A stretch of 64,000 nt of DNA from Amycolatopsis aidingensis (GCF_018885265.1 NZ_CP076538.1:6360001-6424000), one strand, 5' to 3'. Positions 43,483 to 53,166 are shown, counted from the first letter of the stretch. A program made the numbers and translations. The notes: a model not told the origin generated them from the letters alone.

Positions 43483-44591
43483 GCCGGTTCCGCAGCAGCG
43501 TGCATTCCGAGCGGGTCGCCGCGCGGGTGGGGATGTGGCTCGGGATCGCATTCGGGATCTGCTTCGTCACCGGGTTGATCAGCCACGCCATTCAGCACCC
43601 GCCATCGTGGTTCCTGTGGCCGAGCCGGCCGGTGAATCTCTACCGGATCACCCAGGGCCTGCACGTCATCTCCGGGATCGCGGCGATCCCGCTGCTGCTG
43701 GCGAAGCTGTGGAGCGTCTACCCCAAGCTGTTCGAACGGCCGGTGGTGCGCTCGCTGCCGCATGCGATCGAGCGCGGCTCGATCCTGGTGCTGTCCGGGG
43801 CCGCGTTCTTCCAGCTGATAACCGGCTTGTTCAACGTGGCGCAGAACTACCCGTGGACCTTCTTCTTCCCGGCCGTGCACTACGCGCTCGCCTGGGTGGC
43901 AGCCGGGTCGATCCTGGTGCATGTGGCGGTGAAACGGCCGGTCATCCGCAGGGCGCTGACCAGGGACACCGCGGGCGAGGACCGGGAGCGCGGTGCGACC
44001 GGGTTGTCCCGGCGCGGTTTCCTGCGCACCACCTGGCTGGCCACCGGGACGGCGGTGCTGGCCACGGCCGGTGCCACCGTCCCGCTGCTGCGCGAGGTCT
44101 CGGTGCTGTCCTGGCGCACCGGCAAGGGATCCCAGGGCGTTCCGGTGAACCGCACCGCCGCGGCCGCCGGGGTGCTGGAGGCCGCGCGGGCAGCGGACTG
44201 GCGGCTGGAGGTGGTCACCGGGGAGCGGACCCGCCGGTTCTCGCTCGCCGAGCTCCGCGCGCTCCCGCAGACCACGGCCGAGTTGCCGATCGCCTGTGTC
44301 GAGGGCTGGAGCCAGTCCGCGAGCTGGACCGGCGTTGCCGTCGCCGACCTGCTGCGCGCGGTCGGGGCCGAGCCCGGTGCGGAGCTGGCGGTCGGCTCGC
44401 TGGAGCGGTCCGGGCTGTGGTCGGCCAGCACACTGCCCGGAGAGCACACGGCCGATCCGCTGACCCTGCTCGCGCTGCGGCTGAACGGCGAGGTACTGAA
44501 TGTGGACCACGGCTACCCCTGCCGGATCATCGCGCCGAACCGGCCGGGGGTGCTACAGACCAAGTGGGTCAGCAGGCTGGAGGTCCGATGA
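43479..44591 (+). CDS. Membrane molybdopterin oxidoreductase (sulfite-oxidase-like)
   Basis: 370 residues from ATG 43479 (ATGA overlap). The N-terminal 150 residues form a four-helix cytochrome-b561-like membrane part with several His (HAIQHPP, GLHVISGIAAIPLL, VHYALAWVAAGSILVHVAVK). A Tat-like segment LSRRGFLRTTWLATGTAVLA leads to the external molybdopterin domain with PIACVEGWSQSASWTGVAV, whose Cys would bind Mo, and LNGEVLNVDHGYPCRIIAPN. Fusion of cytochrome and Mo domains resembles YedYZ in one chain. Substrate unknown. Confidence 0.85.
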   Translation: MSRFRSSVHSERVAARVGMWLGIAFGICFVTGLISHAIQHPPSWFLWPSRPVNLYRITQGLHVISGIAAIPLLLAKLWSVYPKLFERPVVRSLPHAIERGSILVLSGAAFFQLITGLFNVAQNYPWTFFFPAVHYALAWVAAGSILVHVAVKRPVIRRALTRDTAGEDRERGATGLSRRGFLRTTWLATGTAVLATAGATVPLLREVSVLSWRTGKGSQGVPVNRTAAAAGVLEAARAADWRLEVVTGERTRRFSLAELRALPQTTAELPIACVEGWSQSASWTGVAVADLLRAVGAEPGAELAVGSLERSGLWSASTLPGEHTADPLTLLALRLNGEVLNVDHGYPCRIIAPNRPGVLQTKWVSRLEVR

Positions 44592-45097
44592 GCACGCGGG
44601 TATGGCGGGAGGCGCCGCGGGTCGCGCTGGCCGTGGCCGGGCTGGCGCTGCTGGCCTGGGGTGTGGTGCTGGTGGGCGAGCTCGCGCTGCCCGCGGGGCC
44701 GCATACCCTGCGCCTGCTGGGCTGGCTGGTGGGCGGGCCGCTGGTGCACGACCTGCTGCTGGCCCCGGTCGTGGGGCTGGCGGGCCTGGCGCTGAGCCGG
44801 TTCGCCAGGCCCGCCTGGCGGGCGCCGCTGACGGCGGGCGCGGTGATCAGCGGGGTGCTGGTGCTGCTGTCGGTCCCGCTGCTGTGGCGGCGTTACGGGG
44901 CCCCGCCCAGTCCTGGGCTGCACGAAGGGGGCACCGGCACCGGCCTGCTCATCGCACTCGCCCTCGTCTGGGCCATCGCCCTGATCGCCGGCACCACACG
45001 CCACCTGCGCCGCCGACGGGGGGTTGGTCTCGGCCGCGAGCTGCGGCCGAGCGTGGGTGGGGTCAGTTCACCGGGACGTCCTGGCCGCCGAGGGTGA
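44588..45097 (+). CDS. Membrane protein, last gene of the oxidoreductase operon
   Basis: 169 residues from ATG 44588 (ATGA overlap). Four hydrophobic segments (ALAVAGLALLAWGVVLVGEL, LLLAPVVGLAGLALSRF, LTAGAVISGVLVLLSVPLLW, GLLIALALVWAIALIAGTTR) and a basic tail. No named family. Converges with pepD and overlaps its 3' end by 35 nt. Probably an accessory membrane subunit of the molybdopterin enzyme. Confidence 0.7.
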   Translation: MSTRVWREAPRVALAVAGLALLAWGVVLVGELALPAGPHTLRLLGWLVGGPLVHDLLLAPVVGLAGLALSRFARPAWRAPLTAGAVISGVLVLLSVPLLWRRYGAPPSPGLHEGGTGTGLLIALALVWAIALIAGTTRHLRRRRGVGLGRELRPSVGGVSSPGRPGRRG

Positions 45098-46457
45098 CCT
45101 CGACCGTGCTGTTGTCCGCAAGGGTGAAGGTGACCTTCTCGCCGGGCGCCCTGGTGCGCACCGCCGCGACGAGGGTGTTGGCGTCCTCGATGGCCCGGTC
45201 GCCCATCTTGGTGATCACGTCACCCGCCTTCAGGCCCGCCTTTTCCGCGGGGCTGCCCGGGGTGATCTCGGCCAGCAGCGCGCCGCCGGAAGGGCTGTCC
45301 TTGACCCCGGCGCCGATGTAGGTCTGCTTGGCCGTGCCGGTGTCCATGATCTGCTCCGCGGTGCGGCGCGCCTGGTCGATCGGGATCGCGAAGCCGATGC
45401 CGACGTTGCCGCCCTCGGACCGCTGCCCCGGCAGCCCACCGGAGCCGGACTGCGGGCTGTAGATCGCCGAGTTGATGCCGATCACCTGGCCTGCCATGTT
45501 CACCAGCGGCCCGCCCGAGTTGCCCGGGTTGATCGCGGCGTCGGTCTGGATCGCGTCCATCACCGTGGTCTGGTCGCCGGGGCCGCCGCCCGCGCTCACC
45601 GGCCGGTGCAGCGCGCTGACGATACCCGAGGTGACGGTGCCGGCCAGCTCGAACGGCGAACCGATCGCCACCACGCCCTCACCGACCCGCAGGTCATCCG
45701 AACGCCCGATCTCCACCGGGGTCAGGCCGCTCACGCCCTCCGCCTTGACCACGGCGATATCGGTCGTCGGGTCCCTGCCGACGATCGTGGCCTCCGCCTT
45801 GTCCCCGTTCTGGAACACGGCCTGGATCTGGCCGCCTGCCGCGGCGACCTCGACGACATGGTTGTTGGTCAGGATGTAGCCGTCCTGGCTGAGCACGAAG
45901 CCGGAGCCCTCGCCCTGGCCTGCCCTGCCGGTGACACGCAGCTGCACCACGCTCGGCAGCACCTTCTGCGCCACCGACTCGACGCTGCCGTCCGGGGCGT
46001 TGCCGGTGCGCTTGGCCGGGGGCTGCTGGTCCAGCGCGGTCACCGAGGAGCCGCCGCCCGCGGGCTCCGCTACCAGGTAACCGGCGATGCCACCGGCGCC
46101 GCCGCCGAGCAGCAGGGCCAGCACCGCAACCCCGGCCACGATCTTGCCGGAGCCGCCCTGCTGCCGTCGCCCGGCGTCCGGCGGGGTCGGGAAGATCGCG
46201 GTGGACGGGCTGCCGTACGGCCCGTGCTGGCCGGGCTGCACCGGCTGCCCTGCCAGGCCCGGCTGCTCCGACTGGCCCGTCTGGCCCGTCTGGGCGTACG
46301 GGTTGTAGCCGTACTGCGGCTGCTGCGACCCTGGCTGCGCCCCCTGCGCAGACCACGGGCTGGGGGCGGACTGCGTGGGCCAACCGCCGTGCTCCGGCGT
46401 GCCCGGGTTGTCCTGTTGTCCCTGGCGATCCTGAGCTGTGGGGTCGTTCTCGGTCAT
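45063..46457 (-). CDS. pepD: HtrA-like S1C serine protease with PDZ domain (PepD)
   Basis: 464 residues from ATG 46457. A Gln/Pro/Gly-rich cytoplasmic N-terminus of 105 residues is followed by one membrane helix (IVAGVAVLALLLGGGAGGIA), the trypsin-like domain with the triad His (ILTNNHVVE), Asp (PTTDIAVVKA) and Ser (NPGNSGGPLVNM), and a C-terminal PDZ domain (SPAEKAGLKAGDVITKMGDR). Acts outside the membrane in protein quality control. In mycobacteria pepD follows mprAB and is controlled by it; here galT and a DeoR gene separate them. Confidence 0.9.
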   Translation of the reverse strand: MTENDPTAQDRQGQQDNPGTPEHGGWPTQSAPSPWSAQGAQPGSQQPQYGYNPYAQTGQTGQSEQPGLAGQPVQPGQHGPYGSPSTAIFPTPPDAGRRQQGGSGKIVAGVAVLALLLGGGAGGIAGYLVAEPAGGGSSVTALDQQPPAKRTGNAPDGSVESVAQKVLPSVVQLRVTGRAGQGEGSGFVLSQDGYILTNNHVVEVAAAGGQIQAVFQNGDKAEATIVGRDPTTDIAVVKAEGVSGLTPVEIGRSDDLRVGEGVVAIGSPFELAGTVTSGIVSALHRPVSAGGGPGDQTTVMDAIQTDAAINPGNSGGPLVNMAGQVIGINSAIYSPQSGSGGLPGQRSEGGNVGIGFAIPIDQARRTAEQIMDTGTAKQTYIGAGVKDSPSGGALLAEITPGSPAEKAGLKAGDVITKMGDRAIEDANTLVAAVRTRAPGEKVTFTLADNSTVEVTLGGQDVPVN

Positions 46458-46525
46458 GTCCTCACCATGCGCCTCGGTCCTGAGAGCTTGCTGAGCCGAA
46501 CCTGTGGGTACGACATGAGTGTGCC

Positions 46526-47611
46526 TCAGGCAGGCAAGGCGGCTCGCAACCTGTCGGCGATCTGCTCCGGGGTCGCGTCGTTCACCCACACCGCCATGCC
46601 GGACTCCGACCCCGCAAGATACTTGAGCTTGTCCGGTGCGCGCAGCACGGAGAACAGCTCGAGGTGCAGCCAGCCCAGCTCCCGGTCCCGGTGCACGGGC
46701 GCCTGGTGCCAGGCGGCGACATAGGGCAACGGCCGCCCGTAGAGCGCGTCGCAGGAGCGCAGCACGCGCAGGTACACCTCGGCGAAGTCATCCCGCTCGG
46801 CCGCGGTCAGCGCGGCGATGTCCGGGACCTGGCGGTGCGGCACCACCCGCAGCTGCACCGGCCAGCGCGCGGCGGGCGGGACGAAGGCGGTCCAGTGCTC
46901 ACCGCGGGCCAGCAGCCGCGCGCCGGAACGGAGCTCGGCGGCGAGCACGTCCCCGAGCGGGTGACTACCGTGCTCGGCGAGATGCGCGCGGGCGACCTCG
47001 ATCATCCGCTCGGTGCGCGGGGTCACGAACGGGTAGGCATAGATCTGCCCGTGCGGGTGATGCAGGGTGACCCCGATCTCCTCCCCCCGGTTCTCGAAAG
47101 GGAAAACCTGCCGCACACCCTCCACTGTGGAGAGATACTCGGTGCGATCGGCCCAGGCGTCCATCACCGTGCGCACCCGCCGCGGGCTCAGCTCGGCGAA
47201 GGAGCGCTGGTGGTCACTGGTGAAACACACCACCTCGCACCGGCCCCGGCCCGGCGCGACCGGCACCACCCCCAAACCATCCACAGTGGTCTGATCACCG
47301 GTAACCCCGGCCGCGAAGGAGGGGAAGCGGTTCTCGAAGACCGCGACGTCGTACTCGGCCTCCGGGATCTCGCTCGGCCGCCCCGGTTTGGTCGGGCACA
47401 GCGGGCACAGGTCAGCCGGTGGCTTGTAGGTGCGGCTCTGCCGGTGCGCCGCCATGGCGACCCACTCGCGGGTGAGCGGGTCGAGCCGGATCTCCGAGGC
47501 GGCGACCACCGGGGGCAGGTCCCTTTCGTCCACCGCATCCCGCGGTACCGGCCGCTCGTCGAAGTAGATGATCTCGCGGCCGTCGGCGAGGCGCCGGGTG
47601 GTCCTGTTCAC
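46526..47611 (-). CDS. galT: Galactose-1-phosphate uridylyltransferase
   Basis: 361 residues from GTG 47611, which overlaps the upstream stop as GTGA. Zinc-binding CPLCPTKPG, NRFPSFA, the active-site HHPHGQIYAYP with the nucleophilic His, and AWHQAPVHRDRELGWLHLEL are complete. Leloir pathway enzyme that swaps UMP between UDP-glucose and galactose-1-phosphate. Co-transcribed with a DeoR-type repressor. No galK or galE follows directly in the window. Confidence 0.92.
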   Translation of the reverse strand: MNRTTRRLADGREIIYFDERPVPRDAVDERDLPPVVAASEIRLDPLTREWVAMAAHRQSRTYKPPADLCPLCPTKPGRPSEIPEAEYDVAVFENRFPSFAAGVTGDQTTVDGLGVVPVAPGRGRCEVVCFTSDHQRSFAELSPRRVRTVMDAWADRTEYLSTVEGVRQVFPFENRGEEIGVTLHHPHGQIYAYPFVTPRTERMIEVARAHLAEHGSHPLGDVLAAELRSGARLLARGEHWTAFVPPAARWPVQLRVVPHRQVPDIAALTAAERDDFAEVYLRVLRSCDALYGRPLPYVAAWHQAPVHRDRELGWLHLELFSVLRAPDKLKYLAGSESGMAVWVNDATPEQIADRLRAALPA

Positions 47612-48432
47612 TCCGCATCTCCCGCGACCGTGGCGATCATCAGCTCGCCGACGTGCTCGGCAAGGGCCTCCCTGGCATGGGCCGGTAGCCCGTCGTCGGT
47701 GACCACGACGTGTGCCTCTTCGAAGTCGGCGATGGTCGAGATGCCCACCGTCCCCCACTTGCTGTGGTCGGCGAGCACGACCAGTCTGCGGCCCGCCTCG
47801 ACAAGGGCCCGGTTGGTCTCGCTCTCGGTCAGGTTGGGGGTGGTGAACCCTGGGCCGTCGGCCATCCCGTGCACGCCGAGGAACACCAGGTCCAGGTGCA
47901 GGGTGCGCAGGCTGTTCACCGCAACCGGGCCGACCAGCGCGTCCGAGGGGGTGCGGACGCCCCCGGTCAGCACCACGGTGCGGTCGGGCTGGGCGGAGCC
48001 GCGCAGTACGTCGGCGACCTGGATCGAGTTGGTCACGATGGTGAGGCCGGGGATCGCGTCCAGCGCGCGAGCCAGCGTCCAGGTGGTGGTGCCCGCGGAC
48101 AGCCCGATCGCGGTACCCGGCCGGACCAGCCCGGCCGCCACCGCGGCGATGGCTTCCTTCTGCGCGCGCTGCTGCACCGACTTGGCCTCGAACCCCGGCT
48201 CGTCGGTGCTCTTGCCGACCACCGAGGTCGCCCCGCCGTAGACCTTCTCGACCAGTCCCCTGCTGGCCAGCACATCGAGGTCACGGCGCACGGTCATATC
48301 CGAGACGCCCAACCTGCCGACGAGGTCACTGACCCGGACCGCGCCGGTCCGCCGCGCCTCCTCGAGAATCACCGCTTGCCGCTGCCGCGCCAGCACCGTC
48401 AACTCCGTCCCGCGCCCGAACGTCAACTGCAC
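47608..48432 (-). CDS. DeoR/GlpR-family sugar-responsive repressor
   Basis: 274 residues from GTG 48432. N-terminal helix-turn-helix VRVSDLVGRLGVSDMTVRRD and the C-terminal sugar-phosphate sensor with GLSAGTTTWTLARALDAIPG, TNSIQVADVL, LTGGVRTPSDALVGP and LADHSKWGTVGIS. Translationally coupled to galT, so it probably responds to a galactose intermediate and controls this pair. Confidence 0.9.
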   Translation of the reverse strand: MQLTFGRGTELTVLARQRQAVILEEARRTGAVRVSDLVGRLGVSDMTVRRDLDVLASRGLVEKVYGGATSVVGKSTDEPGFEAKSVQQRAQKEAIAAVAAGLVRPGTAIGLSAGTTTWTLARALDAIPGLTIVTNSIQVADVLRGSAQPDRTVVLTGGVRTPSDALVGPVAVNSLRTLHLDLVFLGVHGMADGPGFTTPNLTESETNRALVEAGRRLVVLADHSKWGTVGISTIADFEEAHVVVTDDGLPAHAREALAEHVGELMIATVAGDAE

Positions 48433-48471
48433 AAAATCCTACACGAACAAACATGTGCTGGATCAGGTGCC

Positions 48472-49866
48472 TCAACCGGGAATGCCGGGCAGCCGGATCG
48501 TCATCAGCGCCCCGCCTTCCGGTGCCCGGCCCGCGTACACCGAGCCGCCGTGCCGCTCCGCGGTCTGCTTGACGATCGCCAGGCCGAGCCCGGAGCCGGG
48601 TAGGGTACGCGCCTCCGAGGAGCGGTAGAACCGCTCGAACACCTTGGGCAGGTCGGCATCAGCGATACCCGGGCCCGCGTCGGCGACCTCCAGCACCGCG
48701 GTGCCGTCACCGAGCGGCCGCAGCCGGACCACCACTGCGGAGTCGGCAGGCGCGAACTTCACCGCGTTGTCCAGCAGGTTCAGCACGGCGCGTTCGAGTG
48801 CCCCGGCATGCCCGCTGACCACCCACGGCTGCAGGGAGACGTCGAACTCGATCTCGCCCGCCCGCCGCCGGGCCCGGTCCAGCGCCCGTTCCACCACCTC
48901 GATCAGCTCGACCCGCTCGAACTCGGCCCGCGTCTCGTCCTGCCGCGCCAGCTCGACCAGGTCGCCGATCAGCTGGGTCAGCTCGTCCAGCTGCGCGCGG
49001 ATGTCGGCCTCGATCTCCGCCCGGTCCTGCTCGGACAACTGCCCGGTCTGCGAGCGCTGCGCGGCCAGCAGCAGCTCCAGGTTGGTGCGCAGCGAGGTCA
49101 GCGGGGTGCGCAGCTCGTGCCCGGCGTCGGCGACCAGCTGCCGCTGCCGCTCCTGGGACTCGGCGACCGCGGCCAGCATGGTGTTGAAGCTGTGCGTCAG
49201 CCTGGCCAGCTCGTCGTCCCCGCTGACCGGAATCGGCCGCAGGTCGGCGGTGCGCGCCACCCGCTCGGTTGCCGAGGTGAGCCGCTCCACCGGGTGCAGC
49301 CCGGCACGGGCCACGGCGGTACCGGCCAGCGCGGCCACGATGATGCCCGCACCGCTGATCAGGAACAGCACCAGGGACAGCTCGCCCAGCGTGTGCTTGG
49401 TCGGGGCCAGCGACTGGGCGAGCACCATGGCCTGCCCCGGCCCCGAGGGCAGCGCGATCACCCTGGTGTTGGTCTCGGTGTCGGTGCGCAGCGAGTAACG
49501 CGAGGTGCCCTGCGCGACCGCCAGCTCATCCGGCCCGGATGCGGGCCTGCGGCCCTCGCTGGGGGCGATCATCTGGTTGTCCGCGTACAGCAGCCCGATC
49601 TGGATGTCGGTACTGGTCAGGAACGCGCCGGGGATGGTCTCCAGCCGGTTGCGCACCAGCGGCACCTCGACCGCGGAGGACGCCCGCTCGATCAGGTTCT
49701 CGTCCAGCTGCTCGTACAGGTTGTCCCGCACGGTGAGGTACGCGCCGAGCGAGACCAGCCCCACCGCACCGGCCACGCAGATCGCCGCGAGCAGGGTGAC
49801 CCGCGAGCGCAGCGAGAACCGGCGGCCGCCGGCACCGCGGCGGCGGGTGACGTCCACCGCCGTCAC
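48472..49866 (-). CDS. mprB: MprB-like sensor histidine kinase
   Basis: 464 residues from ATG 49866, overlapping the regulator gene by 4 nt. Two membrane helices ([40 protein letters not shown]) flank an external sensor domain of about 120 residues; HAMP domain ([20 protein letters not shown]), H-box [21 protein letters not shown]-box [12 protein letters not shown], and [20 protein letters not shown]. The [18 protein letters not shown] stretch is characteristic of MprB. Envelope-stress sensing through misfolded proteins is the known role. Confidence 0.88.
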   Translation of the reverse strand: MTAVDVTRRRGAGGRRFSLRSRVTLLAAICVAGAVGLVSLGAYLTVRDNLYEQLDENLIERASSAVEVPLVRNRLETIPGAFLTSTDIQIGLLYADNQMIAPSEGRRPASGPDELAVAQGTSRYSLRTDTETNTRVIALPSGPGQAMVLAQSLAPTKHTLGELSLVLFLISGAGIIVAALAGTAVARAGLHPVERLTSATERVARTADLRPIPVSGDDELARLTHSFNTMLAAVAESQERQRQLVADAGHELRTPLTSLRTNLELLLAAQRSQTGQLSEQDRAEIEADIRAQLDELTQLIGDLVELARQDETRAEFERVELIEVVERALDRARRRAGEIEFDVSLQPWVVSGHAGALERAVLNLLDNAVKFAPADSAVVVRLRPLGDGTAVLEVADAGPGIADADLPKVFERFYRSSEARTLPGSGLGLAIVKQTAERHGGSVYAGRAPEGGALMTIRLPGIPG

Positions 49867-50555
49867 GGGGGCGTGTCCCGCAGCACGTAGCCGACCCCGC
49901 GCACGGTGTGGATCAGCCGCGGCTCGCCGTCGGCCTCGGTCTTGCGCCGCAGGTACCCCACGTAGACCTCGAGCGCGTTACCCGAGGTCGGGAAGTCGTA
50001 GCCCCAGACCTCCTCCAGGATCCGGCTCCTGGTCAGCACGTGTTTGGGGTAGGTGAGGAACAGCTCGAGCAGGGCGAACTCGGTGCGGGTCAGGCTGATC
50101 GCCCGCTCGCCCCTGCGCACCTCCCTGGTGCCGGGGTCCAGGGTCAGGTCGGCGAAGCTCAGCGTCTCGGCGTCCTGGTCGGCCTGGTTCTCCGCACTGG
50201 CCCTGCGCAGCAGCGCGCGCAGCCGGGCCAGCAGCTCCTCCAGCGCGAACGGCTTGGGCAGGTAGTCATCGGCGCCCGCGTCCAGCCCGGAGACCCGGTC
50301 GGAGACGGTGTCCCGCGCGGTGAGCACCAGGATCGGCAGGTCGTCACCGGTGCTGCGCAGCCTGCGCGCCACCTCGAGACCGTCCAGCCTCGGCATCATG
50401 ACGTCCAGCACCATCGCGTCCGGGCGGTTGGCCACGATCGCGTCCAGTGCCTGCGCACCGTCGCTGGCCAGCTCCACCTGGTACCCGTTGAATTCGAGGG
50501 AGCGGCGCAGGGACTCACGAACGGCCCGGTCGTCGTCGACAACGAGAATGCGCAT
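49863..50555 (-). CDS. mprA: MprA-like OmpR-type response regulator
   Basis: 230 residues from ATG 50555. Receiver [20 protein letters not shown] with Asp in [12 protein letters not shown] and [13 protein letters not shown]; winged helix [40 protein letters not shown] and [10 protein letters not shown]. Partner of the MprB-like kinase. In mycobacteria MprA activates pepD and stress sigma factors; pepD lies 3.4 kb away here on the same strand. Confidence 0.9.
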   Translation of the reverse strand: MRILVVDDDRAVRESLRRSLEFNGYQVELASDGAQALDAIVANRPDAMVLDVMMPRLDGLEVARRLRSTGDDLPILVLTARDTVSDRVSGLDAGADDYLPKPFALEELLARLRALLRRASAENQADQDAETLSFADLTLDPGTREVRRGERAISLTRTEFALLELFLTYPKHVLTRSRILEEVWGYDFPTSGNALEVYVGYLRRKTEADGEPRLIHTVRGVGYVLRDTPP

Positions 50556-50607
50556 GGGCACAGTCTTACCTGCCCGGCTGAGACCGGGCTTAGAGCGCGG
50601 GGTGACT

Positions 50608-51219
50608 TCACTCCCCGGTGCCACGCGCGACCGGCGCGTTCCACCTGCGCCACAGGGCCAGCACCCGCACCCCGACCACCACCCCGGCGGCGACCAGGGT
50701 GACCGGCGCGGCTGGCAGGCCGAGCAGGTGACCCGCGCCGACCAGCACGGCCCCGGCCAGCGCGGCCAGCGCGTAGATCTCCTTGCGCAGCACCAGCGGG
50801 ATCTGGCGCAGCAGCAGGTCGCGCAGGGCCCCACCGCCGATGCCGGTGGTCATGCCGATCAGTATCGCGGTGTACACCGGGGCGCCCTCGTACAGCGCGA
50901 TCACCGTGCCGGTGGTGGCGAACACCCCGAGCCCGACCGCGTCGGCAAGTAGCACGGCCTTGCGCAACCGGGCCATCACCGGGTGGAAGGCGAACACCGC
51001 CAGCGCCACGGCCGCGCCGGTCGCCAGGTACGGCCAGGTCCGCAGGGTGGTAGGCGGGTGGGTGCCGAGCAGGACGTCCCGGATGATCCCGCCGCCGAGC
51101 GCGGTGGTCAGGCCGAGCACGATCACGCCGAACAGGTCCAGCCGCGCGCCGACCGCCGCCAGCGCGCCGGACGCCGCGAAGGCGGCCAGCCCGACCATCT
51201 CCAGCGCGGCGAGCACCAT
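50608..51219 (-). CDS. TRIC-type (UPF0126) membrane channel
   Basis: 203 residues from ATG 51219. Two internally repeated units each with a glycine-rich kinked helix: [20 protein letters not shown] and [20 protein letters not shown], the hallmark of bacterial TRIC/YicG proteins, with about seven membrane helices in all. Trimeric monovalent cation channel by homology. Converges on nothing; 53 nt upstream of mprA on the same strand. Confidence 0.88.
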   Translation of the reverse strand: MVLAALEMVGLAAFAASGALAAVGARLDLFGVIVLGLTTALGGGIIRDVLLGTHPPTTLRTWPYLATGAAVALAVFAFHPVMARLRKAVLLADAVGLGVFATTGTVIALYEGAPVYTAILIGMTTGIGGGALRDLLLRQIPLVLRKEIYALAALAGAVLVGAGHLLGLPAAPVTLVAAGVVVGVRVLALWRRWNAPVARGTGE

Positions 51220-51229
51220 GAATCGTGAC

Positions 51230-51880
51230 TTACTCGATCAAGCCGCCCCGGTAGGCGAGCAAGGCGGCCTGCACCCGGTTCGCGGCGCCGATCTTGGACA
51301 GCACCGCCGAGACATAGCCCTTCACCGTCGCCTCGGAAAGGTGCAGCTTGCTGCCGATCTCGGCGTTCGACATGCCCTGGCCGATCAGGCCGACCACCTC
51401 CCGCTCCCGCTCGGACAGCGAGGCCAGCAGCTTGCGCGCGGGCTGGGCGGCCCGCTGCTCGTCCCGGTGCACCTGCACCATCCGGGCCGCCACCCCGGGA
51501 TCGAGAACCGCGCCCCCGCGGGCGAGATCGCGGATCGCCCGCAGCAGGGCGGGCGGGTCGATGTCCTTCAGCAGGAACCCGTTCGCGCCGAGCCGCAGCG
51601 CAAGGCTGACGTACTCGTCGATGTCGAAGGTGGTGAGCATGGCCACGTAGGGCGGTTCGGGCAGGGCCTGGATCGCGCGCAGCGCCCGGATCCCGTCGTC
51701 CGCGGAACGCATCTTGATGTCCAGCAGGGCAACGTCCGGGTGAAACCTGCGTGCCGTCTCCACGGCCGACCGGCCGTCGTTGGCCTCCCCGACGATGTCG
51801 ATGTCATGCGCGCTGGAGAGCATGGCACGCAGACCCGAGCGGACCAGTTCCTCGTCGTCCGCGAACATGACCTTGATCAA
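51230..51880 (-). CDS. LuxR/NarL-type response regulator, orphan
   Basis: 216 residues. TTG 51880 is chosen because GGAGG lies 5 nt before it and the receiver starts at once (IKVMFADDEELVRSGLRAML). The phosphorylated Asp is in VALLDIKMRSADDG, with LLKDIDPPALLRAIR as the Lys switch. The C-terminal GerE-type domain is SEREREVVGLIGQGMSNAEI, then GSKLHLSEATVKGYVSAVLS. No histidine kinase is adjacent, so the partner is unknown. Confidence 0.88.
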   Translation of the reverse strand: MIKVMFADDEELVRSGLRAMLSSAHDIDIVGEANDGRSAVETARRFHPDVALLDIKMRSADDGIRALRAIQALPEPPYVAMLTTFDIDEYVSLALRLGANGFLLKDIDPPALLRAIRDLARGGAVLDPGVAARMVQVHRDEQRAAQPARKLLASLSEREREVVGLIGQGMSNAEIGSKLHLSEATVKGYVSAVLSKIGAANRVQAALLAYRGGLIE

Positions 51881-52035
51881 CGATGCCTCCGGCCAGACGT
51901 GCGGCGGGTCACCCCGCGTGCGGTTAACGAAGGCTACCGACTGGGTGGCCGTTAACGAAAACCACACGCGAGGCCGGACCGGAAGGCAGGTCCCCTCGCC
52001 GGGGGATCGCGGCGGTAGGTACCCTTGCCCAGGTA

Positions 52036-52108
52036 GCCCGCGTAGCTCAGGGGATAGAGCGTCCGCCTCCTAAGCGGTAGGTCGCAGGTTCGAATCCTGC
52101 CGCGGGCG
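52036..52108 (+). tRNA. tRNA-Arg(CCT)
   Basis: Cloverleaf with acceptor GCCCGCG/CGCGGGC, D arm GCTC/GAGC, anticodon loop CTCCTAA (anticodon CCT, reading AGG) and T arm GCAGG TTCGAAT CCTGC. CCA is not encoded. No integrated element is seen next to it. Confidence 0.95.
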
Positions 52109-52168
52109 CACTATGCCGCCGTCGGGGCCAATGTGCTGACGCTTTCCGGCCCCGCTGGCCGAGACCGG

Positions 52169-53050
52169 TCAGGTCCTGCTCCATCCGGCCAGCGCGAGGC
52201 CGGTGCTCGTGGTGACGATCCGCCCGGCGGTCGGGGGTGGAAAGTGGGTGCCCAGCACGAGGGTGCCGGTGTCGGCGAGCGAGTTCAGCAGGGAGCGGCG
52301 GGTGACCTCGGCACGGGCCGGGTCGATGTCCACGCAACTGCCGATCTCCGGCCGGGACAGCTGAACCGGATGATGGACGCAGTCGCCGGTGATCAGCGCG
52401 GCGCGGTCGCCGCTGCTCAGCCGCACGGCGAGGTGGCCGGGGGTGTGCCCGGGTGTCGGCAGGAGCCGCAGGCCGGGCACGAGGTCCATCCCGTCGGCGG
52501 GCACGTCGACGAGGTCCAGCAGGCCCGCCTCCTCGACGGGGTGCACGGAGTCCCGGAACATCTGCCGCCGGGCTTCGTCCATGTCATAGCCGGCCCAGAA
52601 GTCCCGTTCCACCCGGGAGGTCAGGTACCGGGCGTTCGGGAAGGTCGGCACCCACTCACCCGCCACCGACCGGGTGTTCCACCCGACGTGATCGGTGTGC
52701 AGATGGGTCAGTACCACCAGATCGACGGACTCCGGCGCGAACCCCGCCGCCGTGAGCCGGTCGAGGTAGCCGGTCCGCAGGTCGTGCCAGGCCGGGTTGG
52801 CCCGCTGCTTACCGTTGCCGATCCCGGTATCCACGACGACCTTCAGCCCGGCCGCCGAGATCGCGAAGCTGTGGCTGGCCAGGCGCAGCACACCCGTGTC
52901 GTCGGCGAAGTCCGGGCGCAGCCATCCATGGCTTGTGACGACCTCAGGGGTCGCCGCGGGCAGTAGCCAGGGACCGGTCTCCGGCGGCAGTGGCACCTCG
53001 TCCACGCGCCACACCCTGAACTCGCCCACGCCCCAGGACGGCATCATCAT
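52169..53050 (-). CDS. MBL-fold metallo-hydrolase
   Basis: 293 residues from ATG 53050. The metal site THLHTDHVGWN, later GHTPGHLAVRLSSG, TGDCVHHPVQL and LGTHFPPPTAG supply the His/Asp ligands of the lactonase/hydrolase group of the metallo-beta-lactamase fold. Divergent from a TetR-type regulator with a palindromic site between them, so expression is probably substrate-induced. Substrate unknown; quorum-type lactones or other esters are typical. Confidence 0.88.
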   Translation of the reverse strand: MMMPSWGVGEFRVWRVDEVPLPPETGPWLLPAATPEVVTSHGWLRPDFADDTGVLRLASHSFAISAAGLKVVVDTGIGNGKQRANPAWHDLRTGYLDRLTAAGFAPESVDLVVLTHLHTDHVGWNTRSVAGEWVPTFPNARYLTSRVERDFWAGYDMDEARRQMFRDSVHPVEEAGLLDLVDVPADGMDLVPGLRLLPTPGHTPGHLAVRLSSGDRAALITGDCVHHPVQLSRPEIGSCVDIDPARAEVTRRSLLNSLADTGTLVLGTHFPPPTAGRIVTTSTGLALAGWSRT

Positions 53051-53069
53051 TGCCCCTCCAAAAGCAACT

Positions 53070-53116
53070 TATTTGCGTTAATTCACGCTAGACCCCGACA
53101 GGGGCTGACGCAAATA
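53070..53116. promoter_or_regulatory. Inverted repeat operator between MBL and TetR genes
   Basis: TATTTGCGT at 53070-53078 is exactly mirrored by ACGCAAATA at 53108-53116 in the 116-bp divergent intergenic region. Likely binding sites of the adjacent TetR protein controlling both genes. Confidence 0.65.
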
Positions 53117-53166
53117 CTTTGCCTTTGACGGGGTTGGCGCGACAGGTTTGCTTTAAGCTGGCTGCC

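Noticed and set aside
43535..45097. A 520-codon plus-strand frame
   Set aside because: Only its last part from ATG 44588 is coding; the rest is an alternative frame of the molybdopterin enzyme.
52036..52168. Integrated element at tRNA-Arg
   Set aside because: No integrase, no repeated 3' end and ordinary genes on both sides.
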